Positions 51,467-61,332 are shown, counted from the first letter of the stretch. The stretch is 64,000 nt of DNA from Methanomassiliicoccales archaeon LGM-DZ1 (GCA_030168595.1 CP115556.1:1054001-1118000), one strand, 5' to 3'. The notes: generated from the letters alone by a model not told the origin. Numbers and translations are program-made.

Positions 51467-53200
51467 TCAGGCCTCCAGTTTGGCGAACTGCTCGTCCATG
51501 TCCTTGTCGACAGCCACGAGCTCCTCGTCGATCTTCTCTTCGAACTTGGCCTGCTGGAACCTCTGCCTGACGGGGATGTAGATGATCTTGTCCACCGCGA
51601 CGCCTGCCTTGAGGGCCTTGTCGGCGAGGTCGGAGAACTTCTTGATCATGCTGAGCATCTTGTACTGCCTGGAAAGCGGGCAGTAGCAGTCCACGGGGTG
51701 GAAGGAGTTCTGCTGCAGGTAGATCTCACGGATCATCTTGGCGATCTCGAGAGTGATCTTCTGCTCATCGGGCAGGGAGTCGGAACCGACCATCTGCACG
51801 ATCTCCTGAAGCTCGGCCTCTTTCTGCAGGACCTTCATGGCCCACTGCTTGAGGGCGGGGAAGTCATCGCCGACGTTCTTCTGGAACCAGGGCGCCAGCT
51901 GGGCGTCGTACATGGAGTACGAGGTCAGCCAGTTGATGGTCGGGAAGTGACGCCTCTCCCTGAGCTTGGTGTCGAGCGCCCAGAAGACGCGGACGATACG
52001 CAGGGTGTTCTGGGTGACAGGCTCGGAAAGGTCTCCTCCGGGAGGGGAGACGGCTCCGATGACGGAGATGGACCCGTCGTCGCCGCAGAGGGCCTTGGCG
52101 CGGCAGGCACGCTCGTAGAACTCGGAGAGCCTTCCGGAAAGGTACGCAGGGTATCCTTCCTCGCCGGGCATCTCCTCGAGCCTGGACGAGATCTCACGCA
52201 TGGCCTCGGCCCACCTGGAGGTGGAGTCGGCCATGAGCGCGACATTGTATCCCATGTCCCTGAAGTACTCAGCGATGGTCATGCCGGTGTAGACGGACGC
52301 CTCACGGGCGGCGACAGGCATGTTCGAGGTGTTCGCGATCAGGATGGTCCTCTTCATAAGGGACTCGCCGGTCCTCGGATCCTTCAGGTTCGGGAACTCG
52401 GTGAGAACCTCGGTCATCTCGTTCCCGCGCTCTCCGCATCCGATGTAGACGACGATGTCCGCATCGGAGTACTTCGCGAGGGACTGCTGGGTGACGGTCT
52501 TCCCGGTACCGAACGCACCGGGGATGGCCGCCGCTCCTCCCTTCGCGAGGGGGAACAGGGTGTCGAGCACGCGGAGCCCGGTGATCAGGGGAACATCGGG
52601 GTTGTACTTCTCCGCGACAGGCCTGGCGGAACGGACGGGCCATTTCTGCATCATGGGGTAGCTGACGCCGTCGACGGTGACGACGGGCTCCTCCACGGTG
52701 AAGGACCCGGCCTCGATCTTCTCGACCTTCCCCTTCTTAGCGTTGGGGGGGAGCATGATCTTGTGCAGTATGGGGCCTTCCTGGACGGTTCCGACGACGC
52801 TGCCGGCTCCGACCTCGTCTCCGACCGCGACGGTAGGAGTGAAGTCCCATTTGGTCTCTCTGTTGAGTCCAGGTGCGGTCGCTCCGCGGCCGATGAAGTC
52901 GCCGGTCATCTCACGGAGGACGGGCAGGGGCCTCTGGATTCCGTCGTAAACGGAGGTCAGAAGCCCGGGTCCGAGCTCGACTGCCAGGGGCAGGCCGGTG
53001 TTGGTGACGGGCTCACCGGGTTTGACTCCGGTGGTGTCTTCGTAAACCTGGATGATTGAACGGTCGCCGACGATCTTGATGACCTCTCCCATCAGCTGCT
53101 CGTTCCCGACATGCACGACATCGTGCATTTTGGGGGAGATGCCGGTGGCGGTCACGACAGGACCAGCGACCCTGTAAATTACACCCTCAGTGCTCATCAT
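51467..53200 (-). CDS. atpA: A-type ATP synthase catalytic subunit A
   Basis: 577 residues. The catalytic P-loop is in [16 protein letters not shown] near residue 227-242. [11 protein letters not shown], the archaeal non-homologous insertion (about 110-200) and [13 protein letters not shown] follow. It hydrolyses or makes ATP with B in the A1 head. Two ATG codons at 53200 and 53197 overlap the atpF stop (ATGATGA); GAGG spacing is slightly better for 53197. Confidence 0.97.
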   Translation of the reverse strand: MMSTEGVIYRVAGPVVTATGISPKMHDVVHVGNEQLMGEVIKIVGDRSIIQVYEDTTGVKPGEPVTNTGLPLAVELGPGLLTSVYDGIQRPLPVLREMTGDFIGRGATAPGLNRETKWDFTPTVAVGDEVGAGSVVGTVQEGPILHKIMLPPNAKKGKVEKIEAGSFTVEEPVVTVDGVSYPMMQKWPVRSARPVAEKYNPDVPLITGLRVLDTLFPLAKGGAAAIPGAFGTGKTVTQQSLAKYSDADIVVYIGCGERGNEMTEVLTEFPNLKDPRTGESLMKRTILIANTSNMPVAAREASVYTGMTIAEYFRDMGYNVALMADSTSRWAEAMREISSRLEEMPGEEGYPAYLSGRLSEFYERACRAKALCGDDGSISVIGAVSPPGGDLSEPVTQNTLRIVRVFWALDTKLRERRHFPTINWLTSYSMYDAQLAPWFQKNVGDDFPALKQWAMKVLQKEAELQEIVQMVGSDSLPDEQKITLEIAKMIREIYLQQNSFHPVDCYCPLSRQYKMLSMIKKFSDLADKALKAGVAVDKIIYIPVRQRFQQAKFEEKIDEELVAVDKDMDEQFAKLEA

Positions 53201-53502
53201 TCATCCTCTGTCTTGTATAGATCAACGCCAATGACTCTCTTAACCTTCTCGCGAAGGTCGCTCTGGTCCCCGCCGACGGGGACGACGACCGGCTTGATCG
53301 AGTCAAGCACTTTCGTCCTGTAGGCGTTGGGTAGGTACTGCAGGTCGTTCGCGTTCACCGCGAGGATTCCGACATTGGCATCGGACATCGCTTCCTGCAT
53401 TTTCTCCTGATAGTTTTCCTTGCCGGCGACGTACACCAGCCTGACCCCCGCAAGGCGGAAGCCCAGGGTGAACTCGTCGCTGCCGATAACCGCGATCTCC
53501 AT
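53197..53502 (-). CDS. atpF: A-type ATP synthase subunit F
   Basis: 101 residues. Rotor subunit F sits at the end of [21 protein letters not shown] and [15 protein letters not shown] are family signatures. It overlaps atpA by 4 bp and starts 1 bp after atpC. Confidence 0.93.
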   Translation of the reverse strand: MEIAVIGSDEFTLGFRLAGVRLVYVAGKENYQEKMQEAMSDANVGILAVNANDLQYLPNAYRTKVLDSIKPVVVPVGGDQSDLREKVKRVIGVDLYKTEDE

Positions 53503-53503
53503 C

Positions 53504-54553
53504 TCAGATCACCAGCAGTCCTTTCATGGTCTCCCTGTCGAGCCCGGAATCGGTCCCGTGGGCGATCATCCTGATGTTCCTGACCTCGTTCTCCTTGTGG
53601 ATCATGTAGTCCACGACCGGGATGACGGACAGGGGGTACATGTGGCCGACCTTGTTGGCGAGCTTGGCCTTGTAGCGGGCCATGGCCGCGACGACGTCCA
53701 GGATGCTGGAGTCGTCCGACAGCTCGTCCTTGATGTCCGCGTACATCCTGAGGTTCTGCATCTCGTTCAGCGCCGATTTCACATCGGACGCGGCGGCGAT
53801 CTGCGCCATGACCTTCTCGTCGATCTCCGCGCCGCCGGGGATCCAGAACTGGGCCACGGTGTCGCCGGATATGCGGTCGGCCTTGAACTTCATGACGGTC
53901 TCGACGTTCTTGATGTCGATGCAGTCCTTGATGTAGGTGCGGAAGATGTCGGTGGGGCGGTCCTGCTTCGAGATCGAAGCGAGCAGCTTCCTGTAGTAGC
54001 TCTTCACCATCGCGTCCTCGATGGGCTGGAGGTTGTTGTTCTCCTTGAGGGCCGTGACAGCATCGTCAGGGACGGTGATGTTGGTCTTCTTGGCGAACTG
54101 GGCCAGCGCATCTTCCGGCGTGTTGGCTGCGATGAGCTTCTCCAGGTCCTCGGCGGAGAGGTTCCCCGCGGGGACCATGTCCTCGCGGATCTGGTCGGCC
54201 GAGAGGCCGTACTTCTTCCCGCGGAGGATGGATTTGAAGTTCTCGAAGTCCCACTTCGCCAAGTAGGCATCGACCATGTTGCTGAGCTCGCCGGTGGACG
54301 ACTTCAGGATGCTGCGGAAGGCCTTCGACATGTTGGCGTAAGTCGCGTACTCGAGCAGGGTGAGGCCGCTGTAGCGGCCCGCGTAATCGGCCATCTCCTT
54401 GGAGTAGCCGGCCTCGGAGATGTACTGGGACATCTCCGGGACGGACATCATCAGGAGCTTGTTGTAGTCCTCCTCCTTGAGGAGCTTGGACTTCTTGGCC
54501 TTGACCCTTGCCGAGGTGTACGAGAAGTTGCCTTTGCCGCTGCGTGCGAACAT
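53504..54553 (-). CDS. atpC: A-type ATP synthase subunit C (rotor cap)
   Basis: 349 residues, the archaeal length. Subunit C couples the D/F shaft to the K ring. Helical three-fold repeat with ARVKAKKSKLL, LEYATYANMSKAFRSI, DFENFKSILRGKKYGLS and the C-terminal MIAHGTDSGLDRETMKGLLVI. It lies 4 bp after atpE. Confidence 0.93.
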   Translation of the reverse strand: MFARSGKGNFSYTSARVKAKKSKLLKEEDYNKLLMMSVPEMSQYISEAGYSKEMADYAGRYSGLTLLEYATYANMSKAFRSILKSSTGELSNMVDAYLAKWDFENFKSILRGKKYGLSADQIREDMVPAGNLSAEDLEKLIAANTPEDALAQFAKKTNITVPDDAVTALKENNNLQPIEDAMVKSYYRKLLASISKQDRPTDIFRTYIKDCIDIKNVETVMKFKADRISGDTVAQFWIPGGAEIDEKVMAQIAAASDVKSALNEMQNLRMYADIKDELSDDSSILDVVAAMARYKAKLANKVGHMYPLSVIPVVDYMIHKENEVRNIRMIAHGTDSGLDRETMKGLLVI

Positions 54554-54557
54554 CGTA

Positions 54558-55115
54558 TCACCCGAACAGGATGTCCGAGATCTTCTTCAGGTTCTTGTCC
54601 CAGATGCCCTGGAGGATGACGCGGTACTGCATGTCGGCCTCGAAGGACCCGTCCTCGCTCCTGAGGATGAGCCCCGAAGCGACGAGCGCGTCGGTCTCGA
54701 CCGATCTGACGCCGAGCTCCGCCGCGGTGAAGTCCTCCTTGGGGGACATGACCGCGATGGGGTCGGGGATGACGGTCTTGGCGGAAGCGACCATCGCCTT
54801 GTAGTCGGCGAGCCTCTTCGACCTGGGGGCGTTCTCGAGCTCCGCAAGCGCGGAGTCGAAAGCCTGGCCGAGGACCTCCTTCTGCTTGGCGAGGACGATC
54901 TTCTTGCTCTCCAGCTCGGCGCTGGAGCGCTCCTGGCGGCCGAGCATCTCCTTGGCCGCGGCGACCTTCTTCTCCTGGGCCTCTTTCATCTTGGCGATCT
55001 GGGCGTCCGTCTGCTCCTTGATGGCGGCTATCTCCTTCGCCTGATCCTCGCGGATCTTGGCGACGGAGGCCTCGGCGGATGCCTGGATCTCCTTCGTCAC
55101 GCTGTCTAGCGCCAT
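54558..55115 (-). CDS. atpE: A-type ATP synthase subunit E (peripheral stalk)
   Basis: 185 residues. The N-terminal half is a long coiled coil (about 5-95, Lys/Glu/Ala-rich) and the C-terminal half a globular head-binding domain (YRVILQGIWDKNL near the end). With H it forms the stator. It starts 16 bp after atpK. Confidence 0.93.
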   Translation of the reverse strand: MALDSVTKEIQASAEASVAKIREDQAKEIAAIKEQTDAQIAKMKEAQEKKVAAAKEMLGRQERSSAELESKKIVLAKQKEVLGQAFDSALAELENAPRSKRLADYKAMVASAKTVIPDPIAVMSPKEDFTAAELGVRSVETDALVASGLILRSEDGSFEADMQYRVILQGIWDKNLKKISDILFG

Positions 55116-55131
55116 CTGCAGGCCTCTAGAC

Positions 55132-55374
55132 TCACAGGACGAACATTGCCATGACGGCGACGACGAGACCGAAGATGACGATAGTCTCAGGCAGGACGGT
55201 GAAGATCATTGCCCTTCCGAAGAGGGAGGCGTCCTCGGTGATCGCACCGACTGCCGCGGCACCGATGTCTTTCTCACCGAGACCGGTTCCGATTCCGGCG
55301 AGTCCGACCGCAAGGCCGGCTCCGATAGCGATAAGTCCTGCTCCGTTGTCCGAAACTCCATCAACAATTGCCAT
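55132..55374 (-). CDS. atpK: A-type ATP synthase membrane rotor subunit K (proteolipid c)
   Basis: 80 residues, two transmembrane helices (about 11-32 and 53-78). The ion-binding Glu63 lies in the second helix (TVLPETIVIFGL). The Glu-Thr pair there is seen in sodium-binding rings, but the first helix lacks an obvious Gln ligand, so proton or sodium coupling cannot be decided. A single hairpin is present, unlike the larger fused rotors of some methanogens. Confidence 0.95.
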   Translation of the reverse strand: MAIVDGVSDNGAGLIAIGAGLAVGLAGIGTGLGEKDIGAAAVGAITEDASLFGRAMIFTVLPETIVIFGLVVAVMAMFVL

Positions 55375-55378
55375 TTAT

Positions 55379-57583
55379 TCAAATCTCCTTGGTGTTGAGT
55401 TTAATCTGTTTGCCGAAATAGGTTTTGACACGCTTCTCGGAGAGAGGCGCGAACTTCTTCCCTCCTCCGTCGAAGAACCTCATCATGAGCTCGACGTACT
55501 GCAGCCTTAGGGCGTGCAGACCTGCCGAGAGGATTCCGAGGGTCCAGACAACGAGGTGCAGGAAGCCGAACATGAGTATCGCGATTATGAGGAACGCGAT
55601 GTTGGCAGTCCAATCGAGTCCGGCGATGTTGTAAGTGACGCCGTCCAAGACCTGCTGCCCCATAACGTCCCCCTTGGGGATAATCATGAGGAAGATGATG
55701 TAGTTGAATGCCAGGGCCATACCTGCCTTCGACATGGCGATAGCCGCCAGACGGGTGTAGGAAAGGATCTGACCGATAATCTCCGGAACAGCCATGACAG
55801 CGGTCATAGCACCTTCCGCCTTCGCGTTGACAATGATACCAGCGATCAGCAGCACGATACCGATAACGAACGTGTCGAGTGTAACCCCGTCAGTCAGTTT
55901 CTCGGCCATAGTCATATCGCCGCGGTTGAACATGGCATCAGTCAGAGCATAGCAGAAGAAGATCATCCCGAAGAACATCATTATGAGGCCGCCCTTGTGT
56001 ATGAAGGCGGTCTTGCCTCCGTGCTGCATGCTGATGTTGTAGTACCCGGTCATGTGCCCGATGAACAGGTGGATGATACCGATGTACACGGACATCTTCA
56101 GCAGGAAGCCGACATCCTCGAGCTTGGAAACCCCTTCTCCGGTGAACATCGCATGAGCATGGCCCACATTGGGCAGCATGTCGTAGAACCACTCGGGGAA
56201 ATGAACTCCGAGGATCCAGTCCCAGCTGATACTCGTTCCTCTGCTGCCGGCCTCGTCGGTCAGCGCGGCGCTGTCCTCGTACCAATACCACTGGCCGTCG
56301 GAGTATCCTCCGCCGATGAAATGCATACCCAGCATCTCGCCGTAGTAGAAGGTTCCGAAGATAGCTCCCCAGATTCCTCCGAAGAACAGGACGAGCCCGA
56401 TGGACCTCCAGTCCTTGTTCTTTGCGTATTTGAGGCCGTAGGCCCCGATGATTATGAACGGGATCGAGTAGCCGAGGTCTCCGATCATGTAGCCGAAGAA
56501 CAGGGGCAGGAAGATGGCGATCAGGACGGTCGGGTCGACCTCCTGGTACTTGGGCACGTCGACCATGGAGGTCGCATACTCGAACTCGCTGACTATGGCT
56601 CCGTTGTTCTGCTTGGTCGGGACCTTCTGGAAGCGGGGCTCCGCTTTCTCGGTCTCATCCAGGGACCTTCCGCGGGTCTCCTGGAACTCCACATAGATGT
56701 CATCCCCGAGCTTCTGCTCGAGGTCGGCCTTGACAGAATCCACCTTCTTGGTGGGGACCCAGGCATCCATGACGTAGGCGTATTTGCTCACCGCGATCCT
56801 GAGAGGGACGGACCCTTTCTCGACCTCGATGGACAGTTCTTCGTCGCTTCCTTTGAGGAACGACATGTATTTCGATTTGAGGGCTTCGAGCTCCTTGCCC
56901 GCCTCCTCGACCTTAGCGGTCTTGTCGGCGATCTCGGAGTCGATCTCCGCGACGGCGTCGGCGGGGGAAACCTTCCCGGCCTGAGCAGGGACGGACACTT
57001 CCGCGAAACCGAAGGGTGCCAGGGCCTCAGCGGCCTCGGCCTTGCGTCCGGCCTTGAGGAACACCGCCACGACGCCGCCGGTCTTCTTGTCGTAGGACGA
57101 GAAGATCTCGGAGTCCGCGATCTCCAGCTTGGCCGGGTTCTCGCTGACGGTCCCGACGACGACATCCAGCGATTTGTAGCCGGAATACTGGTCGAGGGTC
57201 AGCGGAAGCCTCTGCAAAATCTCGTAGGTTTTCTTTTTGGCGTTTAATTCAGCGATTGACTGGGTAAGATCATTCCTGGCGTCGACGGTCTTGAGAACCT
57301 CGTCTTCGACGCTTTCAACATCCCCGGCGGCGATGCGCTCCTGCACATCCTCCACGGTGATGTTTTCCGTCTTCGTCTTCTTTTTGATCCCGAGCTCTTT
57401 CTCCAGGGCTTTGACCTTCAGCAGCCTCTCGGATGCCTTGGACGTCCCCTCGATGGGGGTGCCGATGGAGAGCCCGTCGTCGCCGGTGGCATGATCGATA
57501 ACGTGGAGGGCCTTCTCGTCATAGAACGCGTTGATAGCGTCGGCGAGGCGGGCCTTGGTGCCCACAATCACGATCCTACTCAT
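55379..57583 (-). CDS. atpI: A-type ATP synthase membrane stator subunit I (a subunit)
   Basis: 734 residues. A soluble N-domain (about 1-340, with coiled coils) holds the peripheral stalks; the C-domain has about eight membrane helices. The ion-channel Arg is in IGQILSYTRLAAIAMSKAGMALAFN near residue 618. HLVVWTLGILSAGLHALRLQYVELMMRF near 685-712 is a strong signature. The open frame extends upstream through atpH, but the ATG at 57583 starts the family-typical MSRIVIVG segment. It starts 4 bp after atpH. Confidence 0.96.
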   Translation of the reverse strand: MSRIVIVGTKARLADAINAFYDEKALHVIDHATGDDGLSIGTPIEGTSKASERLLKVKALEKELGIKKKTKTENITVEDVQERIAAGDVESVEDEVLKTVDARNDLTQSIAELNAKKKTYEILQRLPLTLDQYSGYKSLDVVVGTVSENPAKLEIADSEIFSSYDKKTGGVVAVFLKAGRKAEAAEALAPFGFAEVSVPAQAGKVSPADAVAEIDSEIADKTAKVEEAGKELEALKSKYMSFLKGSDEELSIEVEKGSVPLRIAVSKYAYVMDAWVPTKKVDSVKADLEQKLGDDIYVEFQETRGRSLDETEKAEPRFQKVPTKQNNGAIVSEFEYATSMVDVPKYQEVDPTVLIAIFLPLFFGYMIGDLGYSIPFIIIGAYGLKYAKNKDWRSIGLVLFFGGIWGAIFGTFYYGEMLGMHFIGGGYSDGQWYWYEDSAALTDEAGSRGTSISWDWILGVHFPEWFYDMLPNVGHAHAMFTGEGVSKLEDVGFLLKMSVYIGIIHLFIGHMTGYYNISMQHGGKTAFIHKGGLIMMFFGMIFFCYALTDAMFNRGDMTMAEKLTDGVTLDTFVIGIVLLIAGIIVNAKAEGAMTAVMAVPEIIGQILSYTRLAAIAMSKAGMALAFNYIIFLMIIPKGDVMGQQVLDGVTYNIAGLDWTANIAFLIIAILMFGFLHLVVWTLGILSAGLHALRLQYVELMMRFFDGGGKKFAPLSEKRVKTYFGKQIKLNTKEI

Positions 57584-57587
57584 CGAC

Positions 57588-57920
57588 TCAGGAAGAAGCA
57601 TTAATCGCACTCTCGAATTCTTTCGCGAGGAAATCATTGACTTCCTTGATCTTATCCTGGGCAGACGCTCCGATGGAATCGGCTTCGGCGCGGCCTTTGG
57701 CGAGCACCTCGGCTTTCTCCTTATCAAGGGCAGCCTGCTCCTCCGCCATCGCGGACTCATAGGCAGAGGACTCTGCAGAGTTCTCGGCCTGGATCCTTGC
57801 GACGGAATCCCTGCGGGCCTGAGCCACAGCGGCTTTTTTCTCAGATTCGGCCTTGGCGACCGTCTCATCCGCTCTGGACTCAGCCTCCTTTATTTCCGAA
57901 AGTATGTCAGTTCGGCTCAA
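57588..57920 (-). CDS. atpH: A-type ATP synthase peripheral-stalk subunit H
   Basis: 110 residues, one long coiled coil of Ala/Glu/Lys, matching subunit H, which pairs with E in the stator. The start is TTG at 57920, preceded by GGGGAG at about 6 bp. It is the first gene of the operon. Confidence 0.88.
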   Translation of the reverse strand: MSRTDILSEIKEAESRADETVAKAESEKKAAVAQARRDSVARIQAENSAESSAYESAMAEEQAALDKEKAEVLAKGRAEADSIGASAQDKIKEVNDFLAKEFESAINASS

Positions 57921-57944
57921 ATTACACTCCCCGACTTATTCGTG

Positions 57945-57980
57945 GGGTGACGTAACCGACTGAAAATATATAAGACAGCG
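57945..57980 (-). promoter_or_regulatory. Promoter of the ATP synthase operon
   Basis: On the minus strand CTTATATATTTTC (about 57964-57976) is a clear TATA box. It predicts transcription from about 57945, with a short leader of about 25 nt before the TTG start of atpH. Confidence 0.7.
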
Positions 57981-58111
57981 GGTTGGATTCGTTATTATAA
58001 AGGAAAACACCGCCTGGCTGGCATTATCGGGCCCCGTACCCGTCAGTGAAAATGTTTTTAAGTCTGCAGAGAGGGAAATGCCGGAGGATGAGACCTCCTT
58101 GGGCATGCCCC

Positions 58112-58588
58112 TCAGGCCTTCTTGGGAACAGCCTCGATCTCGTCGCCCTCGACACGGCGTATCCTCATCTGGGTCTCTGAGAGTATCTCCTTCGAGAGGT
58201 CGTCCATGTACCCTTCGTCGTACACGATCTCGGAGATACCGGCGTTCACGAGTATCTTGGCGCACAGGGAACAGGGGAAAGTGGTCGTGTAGATGGTCGC
58301 CCCTTTGACGCTGGTACCGAAATAGGCCGCCTGAGCGACAGCGTTCTGCTCGGCATGGACGCCGCGACAGAGCTCATGGCGGGTGCCTGACGGCACCTTC
58401 AGCTCGATGCGGAGACAGCCGGTCTCCTCGCAGTGCCTGGCACCTCTGGGAGCGCCGTTGTAGCCGGTGGACAGGACATGCTTGTCCTTCACGATCACGG
58501 CCCCCACATGCCTGCGGAGGCAGGTGGAGCGCGTGGCGACGAGTTTGGCCATGTCCATGAAATACCTGTCGGGGGAGGGCCTATCCAT
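58112..58588 (-). CDS. Deoxycytidylate (dCMP) deaminase-type protein
   Basis: 158 residues. The zinc-dependent cytidine/dCMP deaminase fold is visible in [22 protein letters not shown], the catalytic HAEQNAV near residue 82, and PCSLCAK near 105 (two zinc-binding Cys). It converts dCMP to dUMP for thymidylate synthesis. A GTG at 58606 extends the frame, but the TATA-like AAACTAATTAT (about 58612-58622) is too close to it. The ATG at 58588 is preferred. Confidence 0.9.
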   Translation of the reverse strand: MDRPSPDRYFMDMAKLVATRSTCLRRHVGAVIVKDKHVLSTGYNGAPRGARHCEETGCLRIELKVPSGTRHELCRGVHAEQNAVAQAAYFGTSVKGATIYTTTFPCSLCAKILVNAGISEIVYDEGYMDDLSKEILSETQMRIRRVEGDEIEAVPKKA

Positions 58589-58647
58589 GCCCGTACCATG
58601 CTTCACGGCGGATAATTAGTTTATCATCCCCTGCGTTAAGGGGTCCG

Positions 58648-59460
58648 ATGAGGAAGAACGCCGTGCTCATCGTTGCGATTATAGCGATCGCCGCCGTGCT
58701 CGGGCTCAGGGTAGCGGTGAACGAGATGTCGGGCGTGAGCCCGCCCTTTACCGTGGTCGATTCTCAGTCGATGCAGCATTCCCACGACTCGGAAGTGGGA
58801 ATAATCGACACCGGGGACATGATACTGCTCAGGGATACCTCCAAGCATGAGCCGGTCACATACGTCGAGGGATACTCCTCCGGCTACAGGATGTTCGGGG
58901 AGTACGGGGATGTGATCGTCTACGAGAGGCCCGGCCAGAACCAGGTGATCCACCGCGCGATCCTGTATCTCGAGTCTAACGGCGACGGCACATTCACAGG
59001 CAGAGGACTGGAATCCTACACGGGCAAATGGTCCTGCCACGACAGCGGAACCGATACCAGTAACCCGTCTGAACCGTCTAAACTGTCTGGAACTTTGGAA
59101 ATGGAGAATATCGGATACGGCGGGAAGAAAGTGAGCATAGACCTCTCCGTCCTTTCCGGGAGCGGCTACCTCACCATGGGGGACAATGCCGACACGAACG
59201 GATATTTCGATCAGGGATCGGGAATAACTTCCGGCCTGGTGACCGATGATCGCGTCAAGGCCACCGCATGGAAGGAGATCCCGTGGGCCGGCTCTGTCAA
59301 GCTGATCATGAACGGCAATGACGGCGCGCTCAATTCCTGGGCCCCCAGCAGCCTCGGGTATCTGACGGCCGCCCTGGCGACAATTTTCATGACCATCATC
59401 GGCATCGGCTTCGCGTTAGATGCACTGCATCTCAGGAAAGCCCTGAAAGGCGGGCACTGA
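58648..59460 (+). CDS. Signal peptidase I-type serine protease (archaeal, S26B-like)
   Basis: 270 residues. A signal-anchor helix (about 5-24) and a C-terminal helix (about 230-255) flank the outside catalytic domain. The nucleophile Ser41 lies in VVDSQSMQHS, the His of the archaeal Ser-His-Asp type is in QVIHRAIL near 108, and LTMGDNADTNG near 175 carries the aspartates. It removes signal peptides from exported proteins, such as the B-repeat protein here. A proline/serine-rich insertion with DTSNPSEPSKLSG near 138 is unusual. The TATA-like TAATTAGTTTATC lies about 30 bp upstream, and is shared with the divergent deaminase promoter. Confidence 0.88.
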   Translation: MRKNAVLIVAIIAIAAVLGLRVAVNEMSGVSPPFTVVDSQSMQHSHDSEVGIIDTGDMILLRDTSKHEPVTYVEGYSSGYRMFGEYGDVIVYERPGQNQVIHRAILYLESNGDGTFTGRGLESYTGKWSCHDSGTDTSNPSEPSKLSGTLEMENIGYGGKKVSIDLSVLSGSGYLTMGDNADTNGYFDQGSGITSGLVTDDRVKATAWKEIPWAGSVKLIMNGNDGALNSWAPSSLGYLTAALATIFMTIIGIGFALDALHLRKALKGGH

Positions 59461-59488
59461 CAGCACGGCGGCAGATTTTGACTGCTGT

Positions 59489-59516
59489 ACCCCCACCCCT
59501 TCATTTCCAGTGGAAC
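59489..59516 (-). other. Origin recognition box 1 (ORB)
   Basis: The minus strand reads TTCCACTGGAAATGAA followed by GGGGTGGGGGT, matching the archaeal ORB bound by Orc1/Cdc6 (a TTCCAGTGGAAA-like dyad half then a G-rich tail). It lies just beyond the orc1/cdc6 stop. Confidence 0.82.
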
Positions 59517-59558
59517 TCTGAACGGACGCAATGCTGAAAAGAACAAACCTAGCAGGAT

Positions 59559-59585
59559 ACCCCCACCCCTTCATTTCCAGTGGAA
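59559..59585 (-). other. Origin recognition box 2 (ORB)
   Basis: An exact second copy of ORB 1 in the same orientation, 70 bp away. AT-rich DNA between and around the boxes (about 59520-59555 and 59584-59620) could unwind. Confidence 0.82.
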
Positions 59586-59628
59586 AATGAAAAAGGAAAA
59601 GGCGATGGAAAAATGAAAAGAAGTGGTT

Positions 59629-60891
59629 TCAGGAGTCGATATTGAACTGCGTCTGCCTTCCGCTCTTGAAGGCATTGAAATCGATACCGCTAAAGATTTC
59701 GTCTTTCTCGAGGATGTCCACGATGTTCTCGGAGACCTTCTCGATCTCCTTGGTCCTGCCCTGGCGACCGAACGATTTGACCCTGGCAGTTATGATGCCG
59801 AGCATATCGAGCTCCGAGATGAAATTGGCGACCATCCTCTGGGTCAGCACGTTGTATCCCATGGCGGAGCTGATCTTGACATAGGTCGAGTAGACGTTCC
59901 CGGTGGTGACGCTGCCGCTATCTGATCCGGATTCTGTCTTGATGATGCTCATCAGGACCAATTTCGACTGCTCGGTGAGGTTCTTGACCACTTCATAGAC
60001 AGCATCGAGCTCGAGCTTCTGCCTTGCGTAATCGACATGGGCGGTGGTCACCTTGAGGTCGTCGTTCCTCTCGGCGGCGTCGGCGGAGACACGGAGGACA
60101 TCGAGGGCCTTCCTTGCATCTCCCGAGGCCTGCGCGGCGATGGCGGCGCAGTAAGGTATGACGGCCTCGTCGAGCGCGCCGGGATAGAAAGCGTATTTTG
60201 CTCTGTCGCGGAGGATGTCGATGAGCTGCTCCGGAGTATAGGGAGGGAAGACGATCTTCTCCTCTCCGAGCCTGCTGCGGATCTTCGGAGTTAGCATCTT
60301 CTCGGCGAACATCGAGTTGTTGGTGATGCCGATGATCGATACCCTCGATTTCTTCAGCATCTCGTTAATCGTCGTCAGGTAGTAGAAGATGTCGTCGCCG
60401 TTTTTCCTGAACGACATATCGATCTCGTCGAGGACGATGAGGAAGATCTTATCCTCCTCGTCGATGTAGACGGAGAGCTCGTTGAATATCTTCTCGAGCG
60501 ACCATCCGGTGAACGGGATCTTCCTGTTCGGGTCGGTGATGATCTGGTTGGCGATGTTGTAGAGGATGGAGTAGGGAGTGTCGACGACCTCGCAGTTAAC
60601 GTAGATGCTCCTGCAGTTGTTCCCTTTGTCCGCTTTCTCCAACTCTTTGCCGATGTACTTCACGACCGCCGTTTTCCCGGTTCCGGTCTGGCCGATGATG
60701 AGGATGTTCGAAGGTTTGTTCCTGCCGAGCGACGGCGCAATGATGTCGACGATCTCCCCAATCTCATCGTCCCTGTGGAGAAGCTGGTCCGGAAGATACT
60801 CTTTGTCGAGGATCTTCCTATCCTTGATCAGCCTGTTCTTCTTCTCAAGATACTTTTTGAAAAGCGAATCTGCCGTCACTCGAAAATCCAC
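59629..60891 (-). CDS. orc1: Origin recognition protein Orc1/Cdc6
   Basis: 420 residues. It binds ORBs and loads the MCM helicase. The AAA+ domain has Walker A GQTGTGKT at residues 67-74, Walker B FLIVLDEID near 150, and sensor motifs GITNNSMFAEKM and GDARKALDVL near 262. A C-terminal winged helix (about 315-420; EQSKLVLMSII, TTGNVYSTYVKISSAMGYNVLTQRMVANFISELDMLGII) recognises the box. The start is GTG at 60891. ORBs flank the gene on both sides. Confidence 0.96.
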   Translation of the reverse strand: MDFRVTADSLFKKYLEKKNRLIKDRKILDKEYLPDQLLHRDDEIGEIVDIIAPSLGRNKPSNILIIGQTGTGKTAVVKYIGKELEKADKGNNCRSIYVNCEVVDTPYSILYNIANQIITDPNRKIPFTGWSLEKIFNELSVYIDEEDKIFLIVLDEIDMSFRKNGDDIFYYLTTINEMLKKSRVSIIGITNNSMFAEKMLTPKIRSRLGEEKIVFPPYTPEQLIDILRDRAKYAFYPGALDEAVIPYCAAIAAQASGDARKALDVLRVSADAAERNDDLKVTTAHVDYARQKLELDAVYEVVKNLTEQSKLVLMSIIKTESGSDSGSVTTGNVYSTYVKISSAMGYNVLTQRMVANFISELDMLGIITARVKSFGRQGRTKEIEKVSENIVDILEKDEIFSGIDFNAFKSGRQTQFNIDS

Positions 60892-60907
60892 CCTTTCCCG
60901 TGGAACC
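60887..60907 (-). promoter_or_regulatory. Degenerate ORB-like site over the orc1 start
   Basis: TCCACCCTTTCCCGTGGAAC resembles the last part of an ORB (CCACCCC, then a TTCC..TGGAA-like end) and covers the GTG start codon. It might let Orc1/Cdc6 repress its own gene; weak match. Confidence 0.35.
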
Positions 60908-61036
60908 CTTTACTTCGGGTCGAAGATATAAGGATTGTTTTTCCCAACCGCCGGCAGGTTATTTCAGACGTTTCCTCAGATGAACGATTTTATAATGGGA
61001 AGGGTATAATCGCCCGTCTGACAGGAGACTTCCAAA
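60908..61036. other. AT-rich intergenic region upstream of orc1
   Basis: It contains AT-rich promoter-like DNA (AAGATATAAGG near 60924 for orc1, TTTTATAATGG near 60991 for the next gene). No gene is seen. It is a possible unwinding element of the origin. Confidence 0.5.
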
Positions 61037-61123
61037 ATGAAAGGCTACCTCACCATCGTCGGCTGCATCGCGGCCGTCTGCGTCGCCATCGTCTGCTTCT
61101 GGGCGATCGGCGAGTTCATGTGA
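61037..61123 (+). CDS. 28-aa membrane peptide
   Basis: A short frame with a good GGAGA ribosome-binding site 8 bp upstream and a TATA element. The product (MKGYLTIVGCIAAVCVAIVC...) is one transmembrane helix with three cysteines. I know no family. Its position between orc1 and an ORB makes it worth noting, but it could be chance. Confidence 0.4.
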   Translation: MKGYLTIVGCIAAVCVAIVCFWAIGEFM

Positions 61124-61303
61124 AACAATTTCATCTGAACGCGCGGCCGTACGCCGGCGTCCTTTCTCTCTTTTCGGCTTTTCAGCCGTTCGGCTGACAG
61201 CTTTTCATCATCGATCTTCATCATTATCGCTCGGGCAGGCATTCCGCCGCCCGTTTCCGCAGTTCTGCAGAGCCTGTTTTTTCACACCCATATCCTTTTT
61301 CAG

Positions 61304-61332
61304 TTTCCAATGGAAATGAAGGGGTGGGGGTG
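61304..61332 (+). other. Origin recognition box 3 (ORB), inverted
   Basis: TTTCCAATGGAAATGAA followed by GGGGTGGGGGTG; one base different from boxes 1-2 in the core and in the opposite orientation. It lies upstream of orc1, so the gene is bracketed by inward- and outward-facing ORBs. Confidence 0.8.
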
